From NCBI RefSeq assembly GCF_014268755.2, contig NZ_CP077093.1, positions 2,530,001-2,594,000 on the forward strand: 64,000 nt of DNA, read 5' to 3'. Below the pieces are notes generated by a model. That model saw only the letters and a program-made list of their open reading frames with translations. It did not search any database and was not told the origin of the DNA. The DNA is from Pseudomonas vanderleydeniana (lineage in GTDB: Bacteria; Pseudomonadota; Gammaproteobacteria; Pseudomonadales; Pseudomonadaceae). Below are positions 24,866 to 32,872 of this stretch, piece by piece (positions within the stretch are counted from its first letter, which is position 1; each line of letters opens with the position of its first letter). A program made the translations under genes and the position numbers.

Positions 24866-25682
24866 CGGGGTACTCCGTGCGGTTGAGGACCTGGCAGTAG
24901 GAACTGACCGGAAAGTTCGACAGCTCGTCGAAGGCCGCACCGGCATAACCGAAGATCTTGCCGTCGCTGCGGTGCTGTTGCAGGTCGATCAGTACCAGGC
25001 CGAGGGTCGGGACGATCTTTTCGCGCCAGACGAACAGATAGAGTTCATCGGCGATCTTGTAGTAATGGCAGCGATCGGTGTCGCACAGGCCCTTTTCCAC
25101 GCCTTCCAGGCACTGCCAGGTGTAGAACTGGTCGTTGAGATAAATGTGTTCGTAGACTTCGCTCGGGCTGTAGCGGTAATGGTTGCGCAGGCCGCTCAGC
25201 TCGCTGGTCGGGGAATGCGGGCAGAGGCCTTTCTGCCATGGGCGGTCGAGGCTGCCATGAAGGAACTCGGCCTCGACCGTGGTCAGGTCCTTGCCGGCCA
25301 GGGCGCGGCTGTAGAGGCCCTCGCGGGTCTGCTCGGCGCTCGGCATGCGGCCGATCACGGCGGTGAAGGCGGCCTGGGCGGTGTCGAGCACCAGGCTGAT
25401 CGACCAGGCCTGGCCGCCTTCGTGCTTGATGAAGTCCACCAGGTACAGGCCGGGACGCACGGAGGTCGCGCGGTAGTGGGCGGTGCCGCTGGAGTGACCA
25501 TCGGCGGCGTTCCAGGACAGGGTTTCGCGCTCGAAGCGGTGCTCGATCTGCCAGCCATTGGCGAAATGCAGGGTGAAGGTCTTGCCCTGCAGGTCGGCCA
25601 GGTTGGGCAGGATGAAGGCTTGCGGGGCAAAGCCGTCGGCCAGGGCGCCAACGGTGATCCAGTCTTTGTTGTTTGCGGTCAT
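24858..25682 (-). CDS. MoaF-like protein
   Basis: This 274-residue protein looks like a two-part lipocalin-type MoaF: the N-terminal part has LQGKTFTLHFANGWQIEHRF and HEGGQAWSISLVLD, the C-terminal part has EVYEHIYLNDQFYTWQCLEG and YKIADELYLFVWREKIVPTL. MoaF was named from the Klebsiella monoamine regulon, and its relatives occur in aromatic amine clusters; biochemical role unclear. It leads the SDR pair with overlapping starts. ATG 25682 is preferred over an upstream Met. This gene is a main reason to read the cluster as monoamine catabolism. Confidence 0.75.
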   Translation of the reverse strand: MTANNKDWITVGALADGFAPQAFILPNLADLQGKTFTLHFANGWQIEHRFERETLSWNAADGHSSGTAHYRATSVRPGLYLVDFIKHEGGQAWSISLVLDTAQAAFTAVIGRMPSAEQTREGLYSRALAGKDLTTVEAEFLHGSLDRPWQKGLCPHSPTSELSGLRNHYRYSPSEVYEHIYLNDQFYTWQCLEGVEKGLCDTDRCHYYKIADELYLFVWREKIVPTLGLVLIDLQQHRSDGKIFGYAGAAFDELSNFPVSSYCQVLNRTEYPDA

Positions 25683-25765
25683 GTTGAGACTCCGATTGGT
25701 TGGATGGACCTGTCGGATCATGCCGCTGGCGGCTTTGCCCGCCTATCAACCGGATGGTTGAGCGC

Positions 25766-26425
25766 CTAGAGAAAGAGGTTGACCACCAGTTCGGTGCGGC
25801 TGCTGACACCGGTCTTGCGGAACAGATTGATCAGGTGGGTCTTGATCGTCGCCAGGCTGACGCCCAGTTCCTGGGCCAGTTGCTTGTTGCTGGCGCCCTG
25901 GCGCAGCAGGTGGGCGATCTGGCGTTCCTTGGGAGTCAGGTCGAGCAGTGGGTCTTCGCAGGGCTGCAGGTTGGCGACCGCCATCTGCAGGAGTGACTGC
26001 AGGGCTTCGAGGCGGGCCAGTTGCTCGCTGTTGAAGGCACCCTGTTCGGCCGTGCGCAGCAGCGAAATCGCCGCCTGGGGTTGGCCGGCGCGGTGGGCGA
26101 GGACTTCCACCACGTCGACGATGCCGTGGCGTTGCAGGAAATCGCGATAGCGCTGGTTGTCACGTCTGGGCTGGCGCGTCATGGCCAGTTCGATCGGGAC
26201 GACGGTCAAGCCGCTGGACAGGCAGTTGCGCGGTTGCAGCGGGTCGAACTGCCGGTAGTGGTCGAGGTAGTCGCGGTGCATCTCGCCGGTCATGCCGTGC
26301 AGGCGGAAATCACGGGCCTGCAGCTGGCGGTCGACGCGATAGAAGGCTGCCCGGCTGGCCGGGACCAGCTGGGTGAAGGCGTGCAGGCACTGCTGCGCGA
26401 CTTCCTGGAGGGGAATGCTGTTCAT
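25766..26425 (-). CDS. LuxR-type transcriptional regulator
   Basis: This 219-residue protein ends in a LuxR/FixJ helix-turn-helix: LTPKERQIAHLLRQGASNKQ, then LAQELGVSLATIKTHLINLF. The N-terminal ~150 residues look like a GAF/PAS-type sensory region (VPASRAAFYRVDRQLQARDF), not a phosphoacceptor receiver domain. It lies between the MoaF-like gene and the cupin gene on the same strand and is the second regulator of the cluster beside FeaR. Confidence 0.85.
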   Translation of the reverse strand: MNSIPLQEVAQQCLHAFTQLVPASRAAFYRVDRQLQARDFRLHGMTGEMHRDYLDHYRQFDPLQPRNCLSSGLTVVPIELAMTRQPRRDNQRYRDFLQRHGIVDVVEVLAHRAGQPQAAISLLRTAEQGAFNSEQLARLEALQSLLQMAVANLQPCEDPLLDLTPKERQIAHLLRQGASNKQLAQELGVSLATIKTHLINLFRKTGVSSRTELVVNLFL

Positions 26426-26475
26426 GCTTGCCCGGCCTCGACGATGGCTGCCGGGGGAGCCGGCAGCCGCAGTGA

Positions 26476-26841
26476 TCAGGCGACCGCGAAGTAGTGCTTG
26501 ACGAAGCTCTCGCTGACGACTTCCCAGAGCACCGGGGTGCCCTTGGTCACGAACCAGCTGTCACCGGCCTTGTAGCGGGTGCTCTGGCCGCTGTTCTCGT
26601 CGGTCAGGATCACTTCGCCGGTGACCACTGTCGCCTGTTCGGCGAAAGGATAGACCATGCGGAACTTGCCCTGGGTGGTGCCGAAGTAGGCGCTGCTGAC
26701 CGGATCGGTCGGTGCGCCGAAGGTCATCTTGCCGAAGGCGCGGACTTCGCCTTCGAGGATCTGCGAGCCGAGGTCGGCAACGGTGCCCCAGGCATCGAGT
26801 TCGGACAGTTGGACATCTTTCTTGACGGTCGTGAGGGTCAT
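26476..26841 (-). CDS. Cupin-domain protein
   Basis: At 121 residues this is a single small beta-barrel cupin of the DUF861 type: FRMVYPFAEQATVVTGEVIL is followed by YKAGDSWFVTKGTPVLWEV. In this type the usual metal-binding His residues are largely replaced, which often means ligand binding rather than oxygenase activity. Similar cupins sit next to PuuB-like oxidases in Pseudomonas. It follows the FAD oxidase with a 49-base gap and is probably co-transcribed. Confidence 0.85.
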   Translation of the reverse strand: MTLTTVKKDVQLSELDAWGTVADLGSQILEGEVRAFGKMTFGAPTDPVSSAYFGTTQGKFRMVYPFAEQATVVTGEVILTDENSGQSTRYKAGDSWFVTKGTPVLWEVVSESFVKHYFAVA

Positions 26842-26890
26842 GGCAGTTGCTCCTGATGAGTGAAAGTGAAAGGGAAGGGCGTCTTGGCGA

Positions 26891-28189
26891 TCAGCGACGC
26901 CCGTTCCAGTAGCCCGAGAGTTGGTGCCAGGATTTGCCGCCGGTCAGCAGCAGCGGGCGAATCAGGTCCTTGCCGATGATGGTCGGGCGCGGGATCGAGC
27001 TGACCAGGTCGTAGCGCGCCGAGCCTTCGCTCATGCCTTCGGCCAGGACCTTGCAGATGATGTGGCTCGGGGTCACGCCGAAACCGGAGTAGCCCTGGAC
27101 ATAGAACGCGTTGCGCCGGCCGGGCAGGGTGCCGATCTGCGGGAACAGGTTCGGGCTGCAGGCCATCGGACCGCCCCAGGCCAGGTCGATCTTCACGTCC
27201 TTGAGGTATGGGAAGATCTTCAGCATCAGGTTGCGGTTCCAGGCCTTGAGGTCGCGCGGGATGTGCTCGACCAACGGCGTGGCTGCGCCGAACAGCAGGC
27301 GGTTTTCATTGGTGACGCGGTAGTAGTCGATCACCGGGCGGATGTCGCTGTAGGCGCCGCGGATCGGGCTGATGCGGTTGATCAGTTCCTCCGACAGCGG
27401 CTCGGTCATCATCTGGAAGGCGTAGGTGTTGATGGTCGAACGGTGCAGTTCCGGTTCCAGCTTGTTGAGGAAGCTGTCGCAGGCCCACAGCAGCTTGCTG
27501 GCCTTGACCGAGCCGCGCCCGGTACGCACGGTGATCTGTTCGCCGTAGCGCACTTCCAGGGCCGGGCTGTTCTCGAAGATCCGCGCGCCATGGCCGACCA
27601 GCGCCTTGGCTTCGCCGAGCAGCAGGTTCAACGAGTGCACGTGGCCGCCGCCCATGTGCAGCAGGGCGCTGCTGTAGGCGTCGGAGCCGATGATCTGCTT
27701 GACCTCGGAGCCGGCGAGAAAGCGGATCTCGTGCTGGCTGTTGATCGACTTGAAATCCTTTTCCCAGGCCCGCAGGGTCTTTTCCTGGCGGGCGTTGAAA
27801 CCCATGTAGCCGTAGCCGTGGCAGAAGTCGGCGTCGATGTCGTACTTGGCGATGCGGCCCTTGATGATGTCGGCGCCCAGGTCGCTGATCTCGAAGATTC
27901 GGCGCAGGCCGTCTTCACCCACGTCCTTCTTGATCTTTTCCAGGTCGTGGCCGATCCCGGCCATGATCTGCCCACCGTTGCGCCCGGTGCCGCCAAAGCC
28001 CAGGTAGCGGGCTTCCAGCACGACGATGTTGGTGATGCCTTTTTCGGCAAGCTCCAGGGCGGTGTTGATGCCGGAGAAACCGCCGCCGATGACGACAACG
28101 TCGGCTTCCACATCCTGTTCCAGGGTCGGGAAGCTGAGGTTGTATTTCTTGGTGGCCGTGTAGTAGGTGGGCGTTTCGATATTGATCAT
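26891..28189 (-). CDS. FAD-dependent amine oxidase (PuuB-like)
   Basis: This 432-residue flavoprotein has the Rossmann motif ADVVVIGGGFSGINTALELA with the FAD-adjacent GGTGRNGGQI and a C-terminal QGYSGFGVTPSH flavin-contact segment, the pattern of gamma-glutamylputrescine oxidase (PuuB) and related DAO-family enzymes. It should oxidise a primary amine to an aldehyde with release of ammonia. ATG 28189 is chosen since MINIETPTYY leads directly into the fold. It begins the leftward unit of the amine cluster; the aldehyde dehydrogenase at 16856-18343 would process its product. Confidence 0.85.
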   Translation of the reverse strand: MINIETPTYYTATKKYNLSFPTLEQDVEADVVVIGGGFSGINTALELAEKGITNIVVLEARYLGFGGTGRNGGQIMAGIGHDLEKIKKDVGEDGLRRIFEISDLGADIIKGRIAKYDIDADFCHGYGYMGFNARQEKTLRAWEKDFKSINSQHEIRFLAGSEVKQIIGSDAYSSALLHMGGGHVHSLNLLLGEAKALVGHGARIFENSPALEVRYGEQITVRTGRGSVKASKLLWACDSFLNKLEPELHRSTINTYAFQMMTEPLSEELINRISPIRGAYSDIRPVIDYYRVTNENRLLFGAATPLVEHIPRDLKAWNRNLMLKIFPYLKDVKIDLAWGGPMACSPNLFPQIGTLPGRRNAFYVQGYSGFGVTPSHIICKVLAEGMSEGSARYDLVSSIPRPTIIGKDLIRPLLLTGGKSWHQLSGYWNGRR

Positions 28190-28608
28190 GGCGCAGCCTG
28201 AAAAAGTGAAGGAAAGCTCAAGGCAGGGAGTCCGGGAGACTCTGTCATCGATGGCTCCCATTAAGAGCCCTGGCGCGGCGGATGTCTTGATTCTCTGTGC
28301 CGGTTTTTTTGATTCAGCGCGCCAGGGCTGGCAAAAACCGCTCTACGCTGGCAGGGAAATGGAGTGTCCATTCAGGACATGATGGCTGAAGGAGAACCAT
28401 GGGCAAGTTCTGCGGGTTTGGGCTGACGTTTCTTTTGCTGCGGCACTGGTCTGTCATGACCCTGTCGCCGGGTTGCTGGCCGGGTCGCTTGTCGAAACAC
28501 GAGCCGGGAAGGGCTGGGACGCGGGAACTGCGCTCACCTGAGGGCTTCTTTCCGGGGGCGCGGGTGACCGGTACTTCGGCCGGCCACCAGGCCCAGGGCT
28601 ATACGACC
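28190..28608. other. Intergenic region without a recognised gene
   Basis: These 419 bases separate the FAD oxidase start from the end of the Gly/Ser-rich protein gene. The near end should hold the oxidase promoter. Open frames here have low-complexity or Arg/Gly-rich translations without recognisable motifs, and I see no repeat, tRNA or operator that I can support. Confidence 0.5.
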
Positions 28609-29004
28609 TCAACCCCCCGAACTGCCGCCCGCACCGCCACCGGCACCACCACCGGAAGAGCCACCGGATGCTCCGCCTGAGCCCGAGCCCGAACCGGTTC
28701 CGCCGCTGCCGCCGTTGCCCGCACCACCGTCGCCTTCGCCACCGCTGGTGTTGCCGGAGCCCGGGTTGGTGCTGGTGCCACTGGGATTACCACCGTTGCC
28801 GCTTTGCGAGCTGCCCGGATAGGAGCCTGGCGGAAGGGCCGAACCTGAACCGGTCGAGCCCGGCGTCGATGAGGAGGCCCCATTGCCGGTGTTGCCCATG
28901 GTGCCGTTTGTTCCCGTGCCGGTGGTGCCTGCGGCGAGTACTGCAGTGCTGAAGGCACATACCAGGCCGGCTGCTGTCAGGAGTCTTGCGATGGATGATT
29001 TCAT
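28609..29004 (-). CDS. Gly/Ser/Thr-rich secreted protein
   Basis: This 131-residue protein has a signal peptide (SSIARLLTAAGLVCAFSTAV, then LAAG) and a mature part made almost wholly of Gly, Ser, Thr, Asn and Pro (TGSGSALPPGSYPGSSQSG and poly-GGS stretches). It should be an extended, disordered periplasmic or extracellular protein. Start ATG 29004 follows GAGGA by seven bases, and this plus the signal peptide supports a real gene. I know no function; matrix or surface protein is a guess. Confidence 0.65.
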   Translation of the reverse strand: MKSSIARLLTAAGLVCAFSTAVLAAGTTGTGTNGTMGNTGNGASSSTPGSTGSGSALPPGSYPGSSQSGNGGNPSGTSTNPGSGNTSGGEGDGGAGNGGSGGTGSGSGSGGASGGSSGGGAGGGAGGSSGG

Positions 29005-29189
29005 CGGATATTCCTCGTACAAAATGGATTGTCTGTCCGGCGTCCCGTGCCGTCATTCCTCTCGCGCAGGCGGCCTGGCCGACGGGTGGGGGGCAATCGT
29101 GTCGTCCCTGATCTTTGGAAGAGGGCGAGGAAGGCAAAGTTTGAATAATTTGGAAAAACGACGACGAGTGGCGTCGGTGGGGAAATGAC

Positions 29190-29648
29190 ATGAAAGTGGG
29201 CGTGATCTCCGATACCCATGGCCTGCTTCGTCCCGAGGCTGTTACCGCCTTGCAGGGTTGCGAGCGGATCATTCACGCGGGTGACATCGGCAAGGCCGAG
29301 GTACTCGAGCAGCTCCGGGCCATCGCGCCACTGGCCGTCGTGCGTGGCAACAACGACCAGCACCTGCCCTGGGCCGGGCACCTGCCCGATGTTCTGCGCC
29401 TGGACCTGGACGGCTGGTCGGCCTTGCTGGTGCACGACATCGCCGATGTGCCAGCGCTGCTGGACGAGATGCCCCGAGTCGTGATCACCGGCCATTCGCA
29501 CAAACCGCTGATCGAGTGGCGTGGCGAGTGCCTGTACTTGAACCCGGGCAGTGCCGGTCCGCGACGGTTCAAACTACCGGTGACGCTGGCGCTGCTGGAG
29601 GTGCGGGGGGACTCGATCGAGTCTCGGCTGGTGTCGCTGCTGGAGTGA
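29190..29648 (+). CDS. Metallophosphoesterase (YfcE/MJ0936-like)
   Basis: The 152-residue protein shows the calcineurin-like phosphodiesterase motifs in order: GVISDTHG, HAGDIG, VVRGNND, VITGHSHKP and NPGSAGPRR. These bind two divalent metals and cleave phosphodiesters. The size and motifs match the small YfcE-like phosphodiesterases; the natural substrate is uncertain. It stands as a single gene, convergent with the amidotransferase gene 6 bases away. Confidence 0.9.
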   Translation: MKVGVISDTHGLLRPEAVTALQGCERIIHAGDIGKAEVLEQLRAIAPLAVVRGNNDQHLPWAGHLPDVLRLDLDGWSALLVHDIADVPALLDEMPRVVITGHSHKPLIEWRGECLYLNPGSAGPRRFKLPVTLALLEVRGDSIESRLVSLLE

Positions 29649-29654
29649 AGTCTT

Positions 29655-30383
29655 TCACTCGGCCTGGGCGACTCTGTACTCCTCAACCAACTTGTCCAGA
29701 AAGACGAACAGCTTCTGGTTCATCTCCTCCCAGTCGTTGGCCCGTAAGGCCGCCGGCTGCTGGACGAAGCGGCGATCGAGGAGGGTGGCCAGTTCGCGCT
29801 CGGAAGCGGCGATCAGCAGTTCGACGACCTCACGGGTGAATTCCATGTGGCACTGGAATCCATAGACGAGCTTGCTGTATTCGACGATCTGGCGGGGGCA
29901 GCCTTCGCTGGTCGCGATGATCGTCGCGTCGGCGGTCAGGCCGGGCATGTCGTTGTGCCAATGGCCGACCTGCAGCATGTCGCCGAAGTGGGCGAACTTG
30001 GCGTTCGCCTTGCCGGCTTCGGTCAGGCTGATCGGGAACTTGCCGATTTCCTTTTCCGGGCTATGGCCGAACCGGGCGCCCAGCGCCTCGCCGATGAGCT
30101 GGGAGCCCAGGCAGACGCCGACCACCGCTTTTCCGGCAGCGATCGCCTGGCTGATCAGGCGACATTCCTCGGCTGCATCGAAATGTGCGCATTGTTCGAG
30201 GGTGGTGGCCGGATCCTGGGGGCCGCCCAGCACGACCAGCAGGTCGATGGCGTCCGCATGGGCGGGCAGTGCCTGGCCTGCATGCACACGCGAGTAGCTG
30301 GCGGCATGACCTCGTTCCTTCACCCAGGTGTCATAGGCACCAGGCGCTTCGAAGGCTTCGTGAACGATGAAGTGGACTTTCAT
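29655..30383 (-). CDS. Class I glutamine amidotransferase-like protein
   Basis: At 242 residues this protein has the triad of class I amidotransferases: the nucleophile Cys in GVCLGSQLIGEALG, a His in FQCHMEF, and a nearby Glu in that same HMEFT segment. LLVVLGGPQDP provides the oxyanion-hole strand. It could hydrolyse glutamine or gamma-glutamyl bonds (as in PuuD-related or GuaA-like stand-alone proteins). It lies upstream of no synthetase; partner unknown. Confidence 0.88.
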   Translation of the reverse strand: MKVHFIVHEAFEAPGAYDTWVKERGHAASYSRVHAGQALPAHADAIDLLVVLGGPQDPATTLEQCAHFDAAEECRLISQAIAAGKAVVGVCLGSQLIGEALGARFGHSPEKEIGKFPISLTEAGKANAKFAHFGDMLQVGHWHNDMPGLTADATIIATSEGCPRQIVEYSKLVYGFQCHMEFTREVVELLIAASERELATLLDRRFVQQPAALRANDWEEMNQKLFVFLDKLVEEYRVAQAE

Positions 30384-30458
30384 GAGGTGTTCTCTTCAAT
30401 GACTGGAGGGCAAAAGGTCCGGCGATCTGCTCGTGCCAGACCTTCTGCGAGACCGGGT

Positions 30459-31352
30459 TCAGCGACTGACGGCCAACTCGTCCAGCAGGCCCTTGAGGTA
30501 GGCGCTGCCCTGCGGGTCCAGCGGTTGCAATGGCAGCCGCGGGGCGCCGACGTCCAATCCGAGCATTTTCAGGCCGGCCTTGATGGTGGTCGGCAGGCCA
30601 CGGCGGGTGACGTACTCCAGCAGTTCATACTGGCGGTAGAAGAGGCTGCGGGCCTGTTCCAGGTCGTGCTTCTGCACGGCGTCCCACAGGGCCAGGTTCA
30701 ACTGTGGAATCAGGTTTGGCGCGGCGGTGCACCAACCGGCCGCGCCGGCCACCAGGGCTTCGAGGGTCAGCGGGTTGCAACCGTTGTAGAACGCCACCTG
30801 GCCGCCGGTGGCCTTGTACAGGCGGTGCATGCGCTGGATATCACCGGTGCTTTCCTTGACCATGGTGACGTTCTTCACCTCGTTCAGGATGCGCAGGATC
30901 AGCTCCACCGACAGGTCGGTGCCGCTGGTGCCCGGGTTGTTGTAGAGCATGATCGGAATATCGATCGCCGCCCCGACCGCCTTGTAGTGATCGACGATCT
31001 CGGTCTCGGTCAGCTTCCAGTAGGACGCCGGCAGCACCATCACCGCCGTGGCGCCGCAGGCCTGGGCCAGTTGTGCACGCTGCACGGTGCGCGCGGTGGT
31101 CAGGTCGGACACGCTGACCACGCTCGGCACGCGCCCGGCAATGTTTTCCTGGCTGAAGCGCACCACCGACTCCCACTCGCTATCGCTGAGGTAGGCGCCT
31201 TCGCCGGTGCTGCCCAGCGGTGCGATGGCGTGCACGCCGGACTGGATCAGGCGTTCGATGGATTGGCCCAGTGCAGCCAGGTCGACCGAGCCGTCTGCTG
31301 CGAAGGGGGTGATGGTGTAGCCGATAACGCCGCGAATCTGAGGGGTGGACAT
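30459..31352 (-). CDS. DapA/NanA-family lyase
   Basis: This 297-residue TIM-barrel lyase shows PLGSTGEG (substrate carboxylate binding), YNNPGTSG with the catalytic Tyr137 and MVKESTGD with Schiff-base Lys166. This is the family of dihydrodipicolinate synthase, N-acetylneuraminate lyase and 2-keto-3-deoxy sugar acid aldolases. A second biosynthetic DapA is not expected here; being paired with a class II aldolase gene 44 bases upstream under an XRE-cupin repressor suggests a catabolic aldolase or dehydratase. ATG 31352 follows GAGG by eight bases. Confidence 0.88.
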   Translation of the reverse strand: MSTPQIRGVIGYTITPFAADGSVDLAALGQSIERLIQSGVHAIAPLGSTGEGAYLSDSEWESVVRFSQENIAGRVPSVVSVSDLTTARTVQRAQLAQACGATAVMVLPASYWKLTETEIVDHYKAVGAAIDIPIMLYNNPGTSGTDLSVELILRILNEVKNVTMVKESTGDIQRMHRLYKATGGQVAFYNGCNPLTLEALVAGAAGWCTAAPNLIPQLNLALWDAVQKHDLEQARSLFYRQYELLEYVTRRGLPTTIKAGLKMLGLDVGAPRLPLQPLDPQGSAYLKGLLDELAVSR

Positions 31353-31396
31353 GCAAGGCACCTCTTACTGTTTTCTGGAAATGAGTACCGCGTCGA

Positions 31397-32179
31397 TCAG
31401 CTCAGGCAGTCGCCGTGAGCCTGCAAGGCACGGCGCGCGTAGTAGCTGAAGGCGGCACCGTGGCGCTTGGGCGTGGAGATCCAGTCGTGGGCTTCCTTGC
31501 CGAGCGCCTCGGGAATCGGACGGATCTCGCCGGCACCCATGGCCAGCAGCTGCATTTTTGCCGCGCGTTCGAAGAGCAGGGCCAGGACACAGGCTTCCTC
31601 GATCGAGCCACCGGCGATCAACAGGCCGTGGTGCGAAAGCAGGATGGCGCGCTTGTCGCCGATGGCCTTCGAGATGATCTCGCCTTCCTCGTTGCCCACC
31701 GGTACGCCCGGCCAGTCCTTGAGGAACGCGCAGTCGTCGAACAGCGGGCAGATATCCATGTGCGACACCTGCAGCGGTACTTCCAGCATCGACAGCGTGG
31801 CGCTGTGCAGCGGGTGGGTGTGGATGATGCAGTTCACATCGGGGCGGGCGCGGTACAGCCAGCTGTGGAAGCGGTTGGCGGGGTTGGCCATGCCGCGGCC
31901 GTCGAGCACGTTCAGGTCCTCGTCCACCACCAGCAGGTTGGACGCCGAGATCTCGTCGAAGCCCAGGCCCAGCTGTTGCGTATAATAGGTGCCCGGTTCT
32001 GCCGCACGGGCGGTAATCTGGCCGGCGAGGCCCGAATCATGCCCACCGTCGAACAGGATGCGGCAGGTCAGGGCGAGTTTCTGCCGAGGGGTGTAGGTAT
32101 TATCGATCAGCGCCGTCAGCATCTGCTTCTCGGCGAGCTTGACGAGCTGGTCCTTCGGGGTCTGCAAGGTCGTGGTCAC
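31397..32179 (-). CDS. Class II aldolase/adducin-family protein
   Basis: This 260-residue protein (from a GTG start at 32179) has the metal-binding pattern of class II aldolases: HTHPLHSATLSML (two His), a third His in ILLSHHGLLIAGGS, and an early GLAGQITARA segment. The family cleaves or epimerises sugar phosphates and hydroxy acids using zinc or iron. An upstream in-frame Met at 32263 would give an Arg/Pro-rich leader and run through the palindromic operator, so the later start is preferred. It is probably co-transcribed with the DapA-like gene. Confidence 0.85.
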   Translation of the reverse strand: MTTTLQTPKDQLVKLAEKQMLTALIDNTYTPRQKLALTCRILFDGGHDSGLAGQITARAAEPGTYYTQQLGLGFDEISASNLLVVDEDLNVLDGRGMANPANRFHSWLYRARPDVNCIIHTHPLHSATLSMLEVPLQVSHMDICPLFDDCAFLKDWPGVPVGNEEGEIISKAIGDKRAILLSHHGLLIAGGSIEEACVLALLFERAAKMQLLAMGAGEIRPIPEALGKEAHDWISTPKRHGAAFSYYARRALQAHGDCLS

Positions 32180-32256
32180 GGTCGGTACCTGAACGGGAAA
32201 TAGGCGATGTCTACCTGGTGGCCGCTGCAACGGCGCCAGGACACACGGTGATCTTA

Positions 32257-32291
32257 ATGACACTTTGTGTCATGTACAATACTTGTGTCAT
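32257..32291. promoter_or_regulatory. Palindrome and direct repeat in the aldolase / XRE-cupin divergent promoter
   Basis: ATGACACTTTGTGTCAT (32257-32273) is a perfect 17-base palindrome and TTGTGTCAT recurs at 32283-32291, 18 bases after its first copy. This lies between the divergent aldolase and regulator genes and is a likely operator for the XRE-cupin protein, overlapping both promoters. Binding is inferred. Confidence 0.65.
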
Positions 32292-32314
32292 CAATTTTGA
32301 AGGAACGGCGTTGG

Positions 32315-32851
32315 ATGTCGGTGCAGCTGAGAATTTTGCGTAAGAAGATGGGCATGACCCTGGAGCAGCTGGCCGGGCACACCGGGCTGACCAAGAGCTA
32401 TCTGTCGAAGGTGGAGCGGGGCATGAGCTCGCCGTCGATCGCGGTGGCGCTCAAGCTGGCCAAGGCGCTCAATGCCCCGGCCGAGGAACTGTTCAGTTCC
32501 GAAGCGGTGCCGGAGGAAGGCTACAGCCTGGTCCGCCGGCAACCGCATGAGGCATCCGGTGACCAGCCCGCGCCGACCCATGTACCGCTCGCGCGACACA
32601 TCGGCCAGCGGGCCTTGCTGCCGTTCCTGGTCTATCCGCCACGCTCGTTCGGGCATTCGGCGTTCAAGGAACACCTGGGCGAGGAGTTCGTCTACGTACA
32701 CCGTGGCAGTGTCGAGGTCGACTTCGGTACGGAGCGCCTGACCCTGGAGGAGGGCGACGCCCTGCACTTCAATGCGCAGAAGGCCCATCGCATCCGCACG
32801 GTTTCATCGGAGCAGGCGGAGCTGCTGGTGGTGGTGCACAGCACCGAGTGA
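32315..32851 (+). CDS. XRE-family regulator with C-terminal cupin
   Basis: This 178-residue protein has an N-terminal helix-turn-helix (LRILRKKMGMTLEQLAGHTG, LTKSYLSKVERGMSSPSIAV) and a C-terminal cupin (LGEEFVYVHRGSVEVDFG, then LEEGDALHFNAQKAHRIRTV). This is the SutR/PuuR-like design: the cupin binds a small metabolite and releases DNA. It is divergent from the class II aldolase-DapA pair over a strong palindrome. It probably represses that pair and itself. Confidence 0.9.
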   Translation: MSVQLRILRKKMGMTLEQLAGHTGLTKSYLSKVERGMSSPSIAVALKLAKALNAPAEELFSSEAVPEEGYSLVRRQPHEASGDQPAPTHVPLARHIGQRALLPFLVYPPRSFGHSAFKEHLGEEFVYVHRGSVEVDFGTERLTLEEGDALHFNAQKAHRIRTVSSEQAELLVVVHSTE

Positions 32852-32872
32852 GGACATGACCCGATCCATGGG

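Noticed and set aside
28399..28680. 93-codon plus-strand frame in the gap after the FAD oxidase
   Set aside because: Its second half is antisense to the Gly/Ser-rich gene and its translation is Thr/Arg/Gly-rich without motifs.
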